Counted from the stretch's first letter, positions 35,384 to 46,616 are shown. The stretch is DNA of 64,000 bases from Methylobacter luteus IMV-B-3098 (GCF_000427625.1 NZ_KE386569.1:4355173-4419172); one strand, 5' to 3'. Numbers and translations are program-made. Notes: a model not told the origin generated them from the sequence alone.

Positions 35384-36538
35384 TTAACTGGCTGCCTTGG
35401 CATGCGCCGAGGCCAGCGTTTTGCGCAGTTCGGTTTCGCATTGCTCCAGTTGCGCGACCGCTTCGCTGCGCATCTTCTTGCCCTGGTCGGCGATCTGCAG
35501 GCTTTCCTCTATCGTCGCGATCAAAGTCTCATTGGCTTTTTTGACCGTTTCAATGTCGAATACGCCGCGTTCCAGCTGTTTGCGGGTTTCGGCATTGGCC
35601 TGTTTCAGATTTTCGGCGTTCGCGGCCAGCAGCTCATTGGTCAGATCGGTCGCGGCTTTGACCGTTTCCGCTGCTTGCGACGAGCGGTAAATGGTCACGG
35701 CCGTCGCCAGTTGCTGACGCCATAGCGGCACCGTGTTGACGATGGTCGAATTGATCTTGTTGACCAGTCCTTTATCGTTTTCCTGCACGAGGCGGATGCC
35801 GGGCAGGCTTTGCATCGACACCTGCCGGGTCAGGCGCAGGTCATGCACGCGCCGTTCTAGGTCATCGCGGACCGCGCGCAGGTCGCGCAGGTTTTGCGCG
35901 TCAATGATTTCGGCGCTGGTTTCGGCTTTTTTGGCCTGTTCCGGAATAATGACTTCATCCAGCTGGCGCAGTTTCTCTTCGCCGGCGGCGATATAATCCT
36001 CGAGCGTATGGAAATAGTCGAGATTGGCCTGATAGAGTTTGTCCAGCGAGATGATGTCGGTCAGCAGATTGGTTTTGTGCCGCTCCAGCTTATCGGTGAT
36101 GGTATCGATCTGTTTGCGCACTTCTTCGTATTGCTGCAGGAATTTGACGACCGGCTTGGCCTTGCCCAGCAAGCGGTCGAAAAAGCCCTGTTTCTTGTTC
36201 GGGTCCAGATCATCGACTTCGAAACCGCGTATCGTCGCCACCATTTCGTTCAAATCATCGCCAGCCGGTCCGATTTCCTTGTTTTTGACGCCGTCCAGCA
36301 TGCGGTCGGAAATCGTGGTCAATTGTTCCTGCGCCTTGTTGCCGAAGAAAATGATCGATTGGGTATTGTTGACATCGATCTCGCTCAGTAATTTCTGAAT
36401 CTGCTGTTGCCTTTCCACCGGCGCTTTGGCAATCGGGACCATGTCGGCTGTGACTCCGGGGACAATCTCCCTTGACGCGGAGCTATCGGTCGTGTCGGTT
36501 GCCGCTTGAGTCGTCGTGGATGCCTGTTGTTCACTCAT
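35384..36538 (-). CDS. telA: TelA-family (toxic anion resistance) protein
   Basis: This 384-residue soluble protein of the TelA family (Pfam toxic anion resistance) is mostly long helices with coiled-coil character: LGKAKPVVKFLQQYEEVRKQ, DKLERHKTNLLTDIISLDKL and a C-terminal helix bundle. A low-complexity Thr/Ser start of about 25 residues precedes it. Relatives were linked to tellurite and other stress tolerance, but the mechanism is unknown. It lies 27 bases downstream of xpaC, and TelA-XpaC pairs are common. GAGG sits 8 bases before its ATG. Confidence 0.9.
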   Translation of the reverse strand: MSEQQASTTTQAATDTTDSSASREIVPGVTADMVPIAKAPVERQQQIQKLLSEIDVNNTQSIIFFGNKAQEQLTTISDRMLDGVKNKEIGPAGDDLNEMVATIRGFEVDDLDPNKKQGFFDRLLGKAKPVVKFLQQYEEVRKQIDTITDKLERHKTNLLTDIISLDKLYQANLDYFHTLEDYIAAGEEKLRQLDEVIIPEQAKKAETSAEIIDAQNLRDLRAVRDDLERRVHDLRLTRQVSMQSLPGIRLVQENDKGLVNKINSTIVNTVPLWRQQLATAVTIYRSSQAAETVKAATDLTNELLAANAENLKQANAETRKQLERGVFDIETVKKANETLIATIEESLQIADQGKKMRSEAVAQLEQCETELRKTLASAHAKAAS

Positions 36539-36565
36539 GATTGAATCCTCTATGGTGTGAGGGCA

Positions 36566-37411
36566 TCAAAGGATGCCTTCTCGTTTGAGCTGTGTGGCTA
36601 AAACCTCGATTTTCACATCCAGATCAAAAACATCCTCTTCCAATAACTTTTGATGCTGTTCCTGGAATACCGATTCGATGGTTTCCAGCACATTGCGGAA
36701 ATTTTGTTCCAGCTCCCCGGATTGGGTTTGCGGATGGGTCTTGGCGTAGCCTTCTGTCACCTGTCTGGCGCCGTCCAGATAGACATTGAGGAATTTGCGT
36801 GCGCGGCGGATATCGCGCGGGTCGGCCTCGATTTCGGCCAGAATGCTGTCGGCAATCTCGCAAATGCGTTCGATGCGCTGGTTTAACTCGGCGTTGCGAA
36901 TCCGGTCGTTGGCCTGTTCTATACCGCGGATGATGCGCGACGAATCCTCGAGAGTCTGCAGGATTTCATCCCTGGAATAGCCATGCGCGGCGACTATGTT
37001 TTTCTCTTTGCGTGGATCGAAGCCGTAACTCAAATACATGCCCAGAAATGCGCCGACCGCGAACAGGAGCGCTACCGGCAGTGGGCGTCCGGCACCCAGC
37101 CAGGCAACCATGCCGGTAGTCAACGCTGCTATAATGGCCGCTGTCATTTTCAGCGGCTGGGGCGGGCGGGCGATGCGGCTTTTATTATAAATATGCTCGG
37201 CCTGAAGCCCCTTGCGCACGCACCAGGCCGCCAGCATATAAAGCCCGAAACCGATGGCGTTGACAAGAACGCCCAACAAATGGCCTTTTCCCAGTGCGAT
37301 AAACGTCGCCGGAATCAGTGCCAACGGCAGGAAATAAAGCAGTAATCCGCGTGGGGAATAGCGTTGCAAGGTATCGGCGACAAACCGTTTGGGTTTCCTT
37401 AATTGATTCAT
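36566..37411 (-). CDS. xpaC: XpaC-like membrane protein
   Basis: The 281-residue protein has four hydrophobic segments in its first 130 residues (for example GLLLYFLPLALIPATFIALG and ALLFAVGAFLGMYLSYGF). A helical cytoplasmic domain rich in charged residues follows (QANDRIRNAELNQRIERICE through the end). This is the layout of XpaC (5-bromo-4-chloroindolyl phosphate hydrolysis) proteins, usually found with TelA; the hydrolase name is historical. The ATG overlaps the stop of the small upstream gene as TAATG, a coupled start. Confidence 0.85.
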   Translation of the reverse strand: MNQLRKPKRFVADTLQRYSPRGLLLYFLPLALIPATFIALGKGHLLGVLVNAIGFGLYMLAAWCVRKGLQAEHIYNKSRIARPPQPLKMTAAIIAALTTGMVAWLGAGRPLPVALLFAVGAFLGMYLSYGFDPRKEKNIVAAHGYSRDEILQTLEDSSRIIRGIEQANDRIRNAELNQRIERICEIADSILAEIEADPRDIRRARKFLNVYLDGARQVTEGYAKTHPQTQSGELEQNFRNVLETIESVFQEQHQKLLEEDVFDLDVKIEVLATQLKREGIL

Positions 37412-37557
37412 TACTGTGCCCGCTGGCTGGCTGGAAGGGCTTCAGCAGCATAGCTGGAATTTAATGGCTCGGCCTTCACCAGCGATTGGCAGGTCGCCAG
37501 ACCTATTGTGGCAACCAATATGATAAAACCGAGCACTCTGCGTAATATAACGGGCAT
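37411..37557 (-). CDS. 48-residue membrane or lipo-protein at the head of the operon
   Basis: This short gene encodes MPVILRRVLGFIILVATIGL followed by ATCQSLVKAEPLNSSYAAEA and a short tail. It has basic residues, one hydrophobic segment and a Cys at position 23. The Cys could be lipidated, but the preceding Thr is not a usual lipobox residue. GAGG lies just before the ATG and the stop overlaps the xpaC start by one base, which strongly supports translation. I do not recognise the family. Confidence 0.65.
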   Translation of the reverse strand: MPVILRRVLGFIILVATIGLATCQSLVKAEPLNSSYAAEALPASQRAQ

Positions 37558-37730
37558 CGACCTCAACTCCCATCAGCGTTAATTTAATTTTCATTATCCA
37601 CTACAGTCATGACATCTGTAAAACAACGTACGGACTGTTTCTGTGACATGGTTAAGCATCCCGAGTTTCCAACTATATATAGTGGTGTCGATTTTCAGAT
37701 TTTCAACGTTGAGGGGGTGTATATCCGCAT

Positions 37731-37776
37731 CAAACAAAAAAGCCCGGCGGGATGTTCCGTCGGGCTTTTTTGTTTG
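37731..37776. terminator. Intrinsic terminator, both orientations
   Basis: The arms 37731-37750 and 37757-37776 pair along their length (AAAAAAGCCCGGCGG with CCGTCGGGCTTTTTT, one G-T pair). It lies just after the stop of the leftward TIGR04073 gene and ends that transcript. Confidence 0.85.
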
Positions 37777-37799
37777 ATAGGGTTAAAAGAAAATAGGGT

Positions 37800-38399
37800 T
37801 TACTTCATCATTTCTTTTTTGAAGTAGTTGTCCAACGTTCTGTTGGTGTCTCTGGTGTATTCATCAGAGTGGTCGACTACAGGTGCGCTGGGTTGTTGCA
37901 CGACTGGCGCCGCAGGCTCTGCAACCGCTACGGGCTTGGCAGGAGGTGCTTCAGTCGTATCCAGACGGAACACTTCGCCATAGGTGGTGTCGACATCAAA
38001 ATCCTCCCAGATATAAACCGGATAGGCGACCGGTTTGGTAGGAATTGGAATCGTGATCAGATCGGCAACGCCGACGCCCAGGCGACCGGCCATATTCACC
38101 ACGCCTTTGAAAAGTCCGCCGACTATGCCGTAGAAGACATTGCTCTGATTGGTGGTGTTGATCATATTCTTGGGAATTTCCAGCCAACTTGTCGTCAGGT
38201 TCGCAAATGCGGACGACGCTTTTCTGCCGACTTTGCCGCCATAAGTTGTCGGCTGATGTGATTTGTCAATCAGCGGCGCGGCTGTATAAGACGTATCACC
38301 ATAACCCTGTTGCATGTCGGCGGCCTGGGTCAAGGGGGTGTAGGCCGTCAGCAGACCTGTTAATAATAGCGGTGCAAAAAAGCGGTCAAGTTTAGTCAT
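37800..38399 (-). CDS. Exosortase-associated protein, TIGR04073 type
   Basis: The 199-residue exported protein has a signal peptide (start MTKLDRFFAPLLLTGLLTAY, cleavage near QAA). The hallmark core follows: KASSAFANLTTSWLEIPKNM, NVFYGIVGGLFKGVVNMAGR and DLITIPIPTKPVAYPVYIWE. This matches the TIGR04073 family that accompanies exosortase/EPS systems. Then come an Ala/Pro/Val-rich linker and a C-terminal helix. The ATG at 38399 has AGGA about 7 bases upstream; a longer frame from 38435 lacks the signal structure. No exosortase gene is in the window. Its function is unknown. Confidence 0.82.
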   Translation of the reverse strand: MTKLDRFFAPLLLTGLLTAYTPLTQAADMQQGYGDTSYTAAPLIDKSHQPTTYGGKVGRKASSAFANLTTSWLEIPKNMINTTNQSNVFYGIVGGLFKGVVNMAGRLGVGVADLITIPIPTKPVAYPVYIWEDFDVDTTYGEVFRLDTTEAPPAKPVAVAEPAAPVVQQPSAPVVDHSDEYTRDTNRTLDNYFKKEMMK

Positions 38400-38456
38400 G
38401 TTAAGTCCTGCGCATTGGTTTAATAGTTCACTCAAGTATAGCAGAGCTTTTTCGAA

Positions 38457-40745
<2,289 letters not shown>

Positions 40746-40841
40746 TTTTTAGGGTTTTGTTCGGTTTGAAAAACAGGCATTGTAGCAGCATGTAGCGCTG
40801 GCAAGCATTTAGGGATTAACGGCGATTGAATGATCTGACTG

Positions 40842-41609
40842 TTATACAGGCCGAGTCTGGATAAGTCTTTGCTGGTCTGCCTGTAATACCAGGCATGTCA
40901 GGATGCCCGATGCATAAGCTCCGGTGTCGATGCCTATGCGATTAGGCAGCAGTTCAGGTTCATCAGTTATGGTATGGCCATGGACGATAATTTTTTCATA
41001 GGACTTCTTTACACTGATAAATTGATTGCGTATCCACAGCATGTTCTCAGGTCTTTGCCGGGATAGCGGAAGGTCGGGGTCGATGCCGGCATGAACGAAG
41101 AAATAAGAGCCCAATGAATAGGAAAATAAAGTATTGTTCAGAAACTGAAAATGCGCGCGCGGCAGGTTTTTTAACAACCGTTGTTGTATGGTTATAAAGT
41201 CTTCGCGTTTGGACGGTATTTTGGCGTCACAGGCATTATAACTGGCTAAAGTCGTCTGGCCGCCATAAGTAAACCAGGAGCGCCCAACGGATTCTTCGCG
41301 CAGGAAATCGAGCATGGTCTGTTCGTGATTGCCTCGCAAATAAACGTATCCGATACCCGGCTGTTCATTCTGTAACAGTTCCTCGATGACTTCCCGGGAT
41401 TGCATGCCTCTATCGATAAAGTCGCCCAGATATATCATGATCACGCGGCCGGAAAAGCCGGCCGCATCCTGTTTGATTTGGCTCAGCAGTTTAACCAGCA
41501 GGTCATGGCGGCCATGAATGTCGCCGATACAATAAACGCGAGTGTTGTCGGGTAAAGCAGGTGTCGGGTAGGGTTTTGTTTTAAAGAATCGATTAATGAG
41601 TTGTTTCAA
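40842..41609 (-). CDS. Metallophosphoesterase, serine/threonine phosphatase-like
   Basis: The 255-residue protein has all the calcineurin-type motifs: GDIHGRHD (29-36), GDFIDRG (62-68), GNHE (93-96), FVHAGIDP and VHGHTI. It is close to bacterial PrpE/ApaH-like phosphatases that act on phosphoproteins or dinucleotides. It overlaps the hypothetical gene upstream by 17 bases, next to the tyrosine autokinase, so it could act in regulation of the polysaccharide machinery; that is inference, since the partner tyrosine phosphatases of Wzc are usually another family. Confidence 0.88.
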   Translation of the reverse strand: MKQLINRFFKTKPYPTPALPDNTRVYCIGDIHGRHDLLVKLLSQIKQDAAGFSGRVIMIYLGDFIDRGMQSREVIEELLQNEQPGIGYVYLRGNHEQTMLDFLREESVGRSWFTYGGQTTLASYNACDAKIPSKREDFITIQQRLLKNLPRAHFQFLNNTLFSYSLGSYFFVHAGIDPDLPLSRQRPENMLWIRNQFISVKKSYEKIIVHGHTITDEPELLPNRIGIDTGAYASGILTCLVLQADQQRLIQTRPV

Positions 41610-42279
41610 ATTCTGCGACCATCTCTTTAAGAATAAGTGGATGACTATTGGTTAACAAAGCGCTAATGGTATCCATGTATAGCGTACTGTCAAAGGCTTT
41701 TATGAATCGTTTATGAGATAGATTCCAGGCGTCCACGACCTGGCCGCTTAACACATCCCTATCATGCTGTGTAAATGAAGGCAGCATCGATAAGCAAAGC
41801 CGGAGGCGCGGGATTAAAACAGCCGTTTCATGCGGGCCCGCCATAATGGACATCAATAATTTCTTTTGAATTTTATCAGGTTGTTCGTGTAATAAAACAT
41901 CAATAGTCGCCAATTTATACCATAACCGCGAATTGGCCGGAGAACGGTGTAAAGATTGTTGGGCGCTGTCAGCTGATTGCTTCAATAAGGACTGACCGGC
42001 ATCACTGTAGAAGTTTTGTTTTTGGGCCTGATAGTAAAAAAGCTCGCTTAAATCCTGCCAATAGTCAGGATGATCAGACAGCGCAATACTTTGCTGAGCG
42101 GTTTTAATCAGGCGGGATGCTTCGGTATCGTCCACTGGCCGATGCCGGGCAATCTTTTCAATCCCGGTTTCAACCGGTATATGGTTGAGCGCTGCTTTAA
42201 CCCTGGGCAATGCGATAAAACATAAAGCCAGGCCAAGACATAAAATGCAAAACGAAAGAAAATGCTTGAAGCTTATCAT
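41593..42279 (-). CDS. Membrane-anchored protein with TPR-like helices
   Basis: The 228-residue protein has one N-terminal membrane helix (FKHFLSFCILCLGLALCFIA) followed by helical repeats resembling tetratricopeptides (YWQDLSELFYYQAQKQNFYS, DSAQQSLHRSPANSRLWYKL). It lies between the Wzc-like kinase and the metallophosphoesterase and probably belongs to their operon. It may scaffold assembly of the envelope machine, but I do not recognise a named family. Confidence 0.72.
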   Translation of the reverse strand: MISFKHFLSFCILCLGLALCFIALPRVKAALNHIPVETGIEKIARHRPVDDTEASRLIKTAQQSIALSDHPDYWQDLSELFYYQAQKQNFYSDAGQSLLKQSADSAQQSLHRSPANSRLWYKLATIDVLLHEQPDKIQKKLLMSIMAGPHETAVLIPRLRLCLSMLPSFTQHDRDVLSGQVVDAWNLSHKRFIKAFDSTLYMDTISALLTNSHPLILKEMVAEFETTH

Positions 42280-42403
42280 GGAAATTAGCCGGAAATGATC
42301 AATGAACTTGTTGGAGGTATTATATGACCGCGATTAAGTCATCCTGCGCCGGGTTCAGCTACCTCAAATTTATTGTTGACCCTTTAATACCCGTTATTGG
42401 TCA

Positions 42404-44644
42404 TCAATTAGAATAATACTGTCCATACTTGCCGTAATGATAAAAATGCCCGGAATTGCTGGAAGAAAAACCACCATATTGCTTTAAGTTCACCTGCTGC
42501 AAAGCAATGCCGGCAATATTGGCATTGGCGCTGAACATTTGCTGCAAGCCGGCTTTAATGACTTTGCGGGGCGTTTTATCCCAATTGACTACATAGATGG
42601 TTTTATCCATGAGCGAGGCCAGAATACGCGCATCGGCAACGGCCATAACCGGAGGCATATCAAAAATAACCAAGTCAAATTTTTCCTTCATGATACTGAT
42701 GAATTTTTTCATTCGATTCGAATTGAAAAGTTCGGTCGAATTAACATAGTCGGCATGCCCTTTGGGCATTACGTAAAGATTCGATTTTTCGTCTTTAAAT
42801 ATAAAATCAACTATATTTTTCCCGTCAGATACAAGCAAATCGGTCAGTCCCTTGGATCTGGTCAGCAAGCCGAGCTTTTGCTCGATTGTCGGCCGTCTCA
42901 AATCGGCATCGATAATGATGACCCTCTGCCCTGATTGAACTGCCCCTCGAGCAAGACATAAGGCCAGTGTGCTTTTTCCTTCCGAGGGGACAGAGGATGT
43001 GATCATCACCGACTTAACCTCTTTATCAGGAGAGGATAATTTGATGGACACCCGCAGGGAATTGATGGCTTCAGCAAGGCTTGAATGCGGCTTTGTCAGA
43101 ATATGCTCAATGGCATCCTGTTCATTCATCATAGGGATCAAACCGATGGTGGGCATGCCTAAGTGCGATTCGACCTCTTCCGGGGACCTTAGTCCCGGAT
43201 TAAGCATTTCAAGCATGAAAATGACTGCTGAGCTGATAACGCCCGCCATGGTAAAGATGACTATGAGTATCAGGGTTTTCTTTGGGGAAGAGGCCTGCTG
43301 CGGGATCTCGGCAGCCGAAATAACCCGCGCATCGGCTTCGGCCATGCCTTGTGTAGTGGATGTTTCTTTAAAGCGGTTTAAAAAGGTTTCGAATAATATC
43401 TTATTGGCGTTGGCTTCGCGTTCCAAAGCTCTTAATGCGACTTCATCCTTTTGGCTGCTGCCGGATTTGAATTCAATTGAGTTCAAACTGCCCTGCAGGC
43501 TTTGTTCGCGGCTGCTGGCTATATTGAGTTCATTCCTAAGGCCTGCGGCTATTTTTTTTATCTCAGACTGGATGTTGGCCTGCAGATCCGCGATTTCAGC
43601 CTGAATCCGAATCATTTTCGGGTGTTTGGGGCCAAATTCAACGGCCATCTCGGATATTTTTCGTTTAAGCTCGGCTTCCTGTTGGCGCAAGCTTTGGATC
43701 AGACTGGAGGATAACACTTCATGAGCCGTTTCAATGTCCCCGCCGTTCCTCAATAAATTTTCTACCTGGCTTAATCGGGCACTGGCTTCGGCGCGCGCCG
43801 CCTTAGCAATAATCAATTGGCTGTTAATCTCGGATAATTGTCCCTGAAGCAGTCCTTCACCCTGGGCGCCTCTGGATAAATTATGGGTACTGCGATAGAT
43901 TTCCACCGCTTTTTCAGAGTCGGCCACTTTGACGCGTAACTCGGTCAGTTGGTCATTAAGCCAGGCAGTGGCTTTCTCGGTGGCTTCAAATTTGGCTTCA
44001 AGCTGATCGACAATATAAATATCGGCATGGGTATTGGCTATTTTTGCGGCCAGTTTGGGATCGGTAGACTTAAAAGTAATCAGGATAACCTGAGAACCCC
44101 TGACCGGTGTCGCCGTTAATTTCTCCAGATAAATATCCGTCGCCTTTGCCAAACGTCGTTCTTCGGCTTCTTCTTCGGTTAATGGCTCGGAATGCGTGCC
44201 TAGCGCTTCTTTAAACTCATCAGGAATCCAGTTGACAGGATTCAGGTTTGAAAGAAAGCTTTTTTCCTTAAGCGCTGGATTAAACTCGGCACGGTCTAAT
44301 AAGTTGAGTTTAGCGATAACTTTCTTAGCCAGACTTCTTGAGGTTAAAATTTCCACTTCACTTTTTACAGCATCGTCAGTGCTCATGTCGCCGCTTAACA
44401 CGGCTTTGACATCAACAACTTGAGCTTTTGCCGCGCCCACCAGAATCTTGGCTTCGGCCGTATATTTCGGTGTTAATTGAAACAAAACAATGGCACCGGC
44501 AATAAAAACAGACACGAAAACCGCAATGAACATCTGGCGGCGTAGCCAGAACACATGCAGTATATGACTTATTGATAGGGTTTCTTCATCTTGAAACGCA
44601 GTATTATTGTCCATTGTCGCAAATGAGGGTTTGCTTGGCTGCAT
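42404..44644 (-). CDS. wzc: Polysaccharide co-polymerase / tyrosine autokinase (Wzc/GumC-like)
   Basis: The 746-residue inner-membrane protein sets chain length and export by tyrosine autophosphorylation. A Wzz domain opens it (membrane helix about 38-56), then a long coiled-coil periplasmic part (about 220-430), a second helix (457-479) and a cytoplasmic kinase domain with Walker A SVPSEGKST (551-559) and Walker A' VIIIDADLRRP. The end is a tyrosine-rich cluster (HFYHYGKYGQYYSN), the phosphorylated tail. It forms the leftward group with the Wza-like gene upstream. Confidence 0.95.
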   Translation of the reverse strand: MQPSKPSFATMDNNTAFQDEETLSISHILHVFWLRRQMFIAVFVSVFIAGAIVLFQLTPKYTAEAKILVGAAKAQVVDVKAVLSGDMSTDDAVKSEVEILTSRSLAKKVIAKLNLLDRAEFNPALKEKSFLSNLNPVNWIPDEFKEALGTHSEPLTEEEAEERRLAKATDIYLEKLTATPVRGSQVILITFKSTDPKLAAKIANTHADIYIVDQLEAKFEATEKATAWLNDQLTELRVKVADSEKAVEIYRSTHNLSRGAQGEGLLQGQLSEINSQLIIAKAARAEASARLSQVENLLRNGGDIETAHEVLSSSLIQSLRQQEAELKRKISEMAVEFGPKHPKMIRIQAEIADLQANIQSEIKKIAAGLRNELNIASSREQSLQGSLNSIEFKSGSSQKDEVALRALEREANANKILFETFLNRFKETSTTQGMAEADARVISAAEIPQQASSPKKTLILIVIFTMAGVISSAVIFMLEMLNPGLRSPEEVESHLGMPTIGLIPMMNEQDAIEHILTKPHSSLAEAINSLRVSIKLSSPDKEVKSVMITSSVPSEGKSTLALCLARGAVQSGQRVIIIDADLRRPTIEQKLGLLTRSKGLTDLLVSDGKNIVDFIFKDEKSNLYVMPKGHADYVNSTELFNSNRMKKFISIMKEKFDLVIFDMPPVMAVADARILASLMDKTIYVVNWDKTPRKVIKAGLQQMFSANANIAGIALQQVNLKQYGGFSSSNSGHFYHYGKYGQYYSN

Positions 44645-44741
44645 GAGGGAAGTCCTTGAGAGCTTATAAAATTAAAGGTAATAGCTTTGTAGAAAGTGAC
44701 TTTGCCGCCAAATCGCAGCAAAAACACTTTTCCGCGGAACA

Positions 44742-45293
44742 TTAAAACATCCGTTCATCGACTCTGATGATGTCGCCTGGCATAACCGGCATATCCATAT
44801 TCGCTTGTACTTCTTTTTGTGCTGAGTCGTTCGCATGAATCACAAAAACATGGCCCTGTTTGGCACGGTAAGTAAATCCGCCGGCAATAGCGACAGCCGT
44901 TAAGTAAGTCATGCCGCTTACGTAAGGGTAGGAATCCGGCTTTTCCACTTCACCTAAAATATAAAAAGGCCTGTAGTTGAGCATCTGAATGCTGAATTTA
45001 GGATTCAGAATATAATCGGGACTCAATTTGGATCTTAATAACTCTTCAAATTCCGAGAGACTAAGATTCTTGGCAGTGATCGTGCCTATGAGTGGTACCG
45101 AAACATTGCCGGCACCATCAACGGTGTATTCGCCGGTTAAGTCTTCATGATTGAAAACGGTGATTTTTAATTTGTCGCCGCTGCCCAAACGATAGTTTTG
45201 ATCTTTTTGATCTTCAGCATGTGTGTTAAATACAATAAAGAAAACAAGGAAAATTATGTTTGGAAAATGCAAGAAGATAAGATTTCTTTTCAC
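44742..45293 (-). CDS. wza: Polysaccharide export protein (Wza/GumB-like)
   Basis: The 183-residue outer-membrane export protein has a signal peptide ending near THAED. The export domain YRLGSGDKLKITVFNHEDLT (about 34-53) comes next, followed by a SLBB domain (PFYILGEVEKPDSYPYVSGM) and a second domain RAKQGHVFVIHAND. It forms the periplasmic and outer-membrane exit for polysaccharide, working with the Wzc-like kinase 97 bases downstream. At 183 residues it is shorter than full Wza (about 380) and resembles the GumB class. No lipobox is visible. Confidence 0.92.
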   Translation of the reverse strand: MKRNLIFLHFPNIIFLVFFIVFNTHAEDQKDQNYRLGSGDKLKITVFNHEDLTGEYTVDGAGNVSVPLIGTITAKNLSLSEFEELLRSKLSPDYILNPKFSIQMLNYRPFYILGEVEKPDSYPYVSGMTYLTAVAIAGGFTYRAKQGHVFVIHANDSAQKEVQANMDMPVMPGDIIRVDERMF

Positions 45294-46022
45294 TTAAAAT
45301 ACCTTTTATTTAAGTTAATTCTATTCTTTAGTTCGTAATATCTGGAGATGATGGTATATACGGATAAATCAGATTTTAACTATTATTTACTATTAAGAGT
45401 TTGATGTCTCAAAAGCCATAGGCTCGCAGTCATGTATAAATGGCTATAATGAGTTCATGGTAAAAAGTCAGCATGTATTTTTTCAAAAAGACAGCGCCAG
45501 TTTCATCAATGGCTTCAATTATGTTGTAGCTTTCTGGGTTATCTGAATGAGCATCACTCAAACAGCTATTTCGTGTTTTTACTTCATTCAATCATTATCG
45601 TTAAAATCCAAAGCAGCGCAGATAAATCACGACCTGTCATCGTTTTGTCATAAATGGCGGAGCTAGCGTCAATCTGGCGCCGATGATATTCAATTATTGC
45701 TCCGTTTTTATTCTTGCGGGACGACTCGATGGTTAGACTCAAGCCCGTTTTATCGACATGGGTTGCTCAATCCCACCAATCTGCGCTGGTTTGATCAATG
45801 CAGCAATCTCTGTGGACCTGTTTGAAACGTATGGTTTTTAACGAGGCGCTGGAGTCATTCTTGATCAGCTTCGAGCAATTTCATTGGTTAATTCCCATTT
45901 TTATTTGCCCTTTATATTATAAAAACGGAACTGCAATGCATATCAATTTTTTGTGAAGAACTTAACATATTGTTGAAACTATAATTAAGTTTATTATATT
46001 TTCTGTTATCTAAACTCATAAT
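45294..46022. other. Gene-free AT-rich stretch, possible decayed sequence
   Basis: No intact gene is seen between the divergent export gene and the small secreted protein gene. Around 45690-45860 a short frame gives a run such as MGCSIPPICAGLINAAISVD, with stops on both sides, which may be a worn-down gene remnant; I cannot name it. Most of the rest is AT-rich. Confidence 0.35.
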
Positions 46023-46051
46023 TTATAAACTTTGTGATGAGAGTCACCTTT
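46023..46051 (-). promoter_or_regulatory. CRP-like box, copy 1
   Basis: Read leftward the sequence is GGTGA-N6-TCACA followed by AAGTTTATAA, the same pattern as three copies at 59147, 60932 and 61140. TGTGA-N6-TCACC is the core (46033-46048). Its direction matches the Wza/Wzc genes, although the first start is about 730 bases away; it also lies about 270 bases before the divergent small gene at 46323. Confidence 0.6.
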
Positions 46052-46246
46052 ATTTTTATGGCATCAGTTATACTGCTTGCAGGTTTTAAGTCTTGAGTTA
46101 AATTAGGTTTAAATTAAGTCTAATTTTATTGAGACTGGTTACATCAGAAAACAAGTTAATCTATTTTTAACTTAATTGGTATTGGATATATTGAATTATG
46201 TAATAAAATTAATATTATTTTATATTCTTAATTATATTAAATATTA

Positions 46247-46276
46247 TTGACGATTTTATTTCGTTTTATGTTATCT
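46247..46276 (+). promoter_or_regulatory. Possible promoter for the small secreted protein gene
   Basis: TTGACG (46247-46252), an 18-base spacer and TTATCT (46271-46276) form a moderate sigma-70 promoter about 46 bases before the ATG at 46323, in a very AT-rich context. Confidence 0.4.
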
Positions 46277-46322
46277 AGGCCATACTGTTTATCGATTTTA
46301 ATGAATATAGGTATATTTAATT

Positions 46323-46616
46323 ATGAAAAAAATTTTATTAGTTTTGGCCTTGGCCGCATTTTCCTCTTTAAGTTATGCAGATAATAATGGAAAAAATGAT
46401 GCGAAAGAGCATGTGAATGAAGCTATTGAAGATATTCTGGAAAACAATGGCAAAATTCCAGCGAACGAGACCGCAAAGGCTGTTAAGGAATTAAAGTTGA
46501 GTGTTCGGGATGCTGTACTAAACGGTCTTATTTCTCGGCTAGAAGGTTCAAATGCTTTAAACGGGCTTGAAAACGCGCTTAAAAACGGTGGTGGAAACCC
46601 AGTATCACCTAGCTGA
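46323..46616 (+). CDS. Small secreted protein of unknown function (97 residues)
   Basis: A clean signal peptide (KKILLVLALAAFSSLSYA) precedes a mature part of about 77 residues that is helical and charged (DAKEHVNEAIEDILENNGKI) and ends in a Gly/Asn/Pro-rich tail (KNGGGNPVSPS). I recognise no family. It sits alone between the Wza-like gene and the beta-barrel gene, with its own promoter-like sequence and a strong terminator, so it is expressed as a single unit. It may be an accessory or matrix component of the exopolysaccharide system; that is inference from position. Confidence 0.72.
   Translation: MKKILLVLALAAFSSLSYADNNGKNDAKEHVNEAIEDILENNGKIPANETAKAVKELKLSVRDAVLNGLISRLEGSNALNGLENALKNGGGNPVSPS

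Noticed and set aside
37609-37827. 72-codon + strand frame near the terminator
   Set aside because: It runs through the terminator hairpin at 37731-37776 into the convergent gene, so it is not a real gene.
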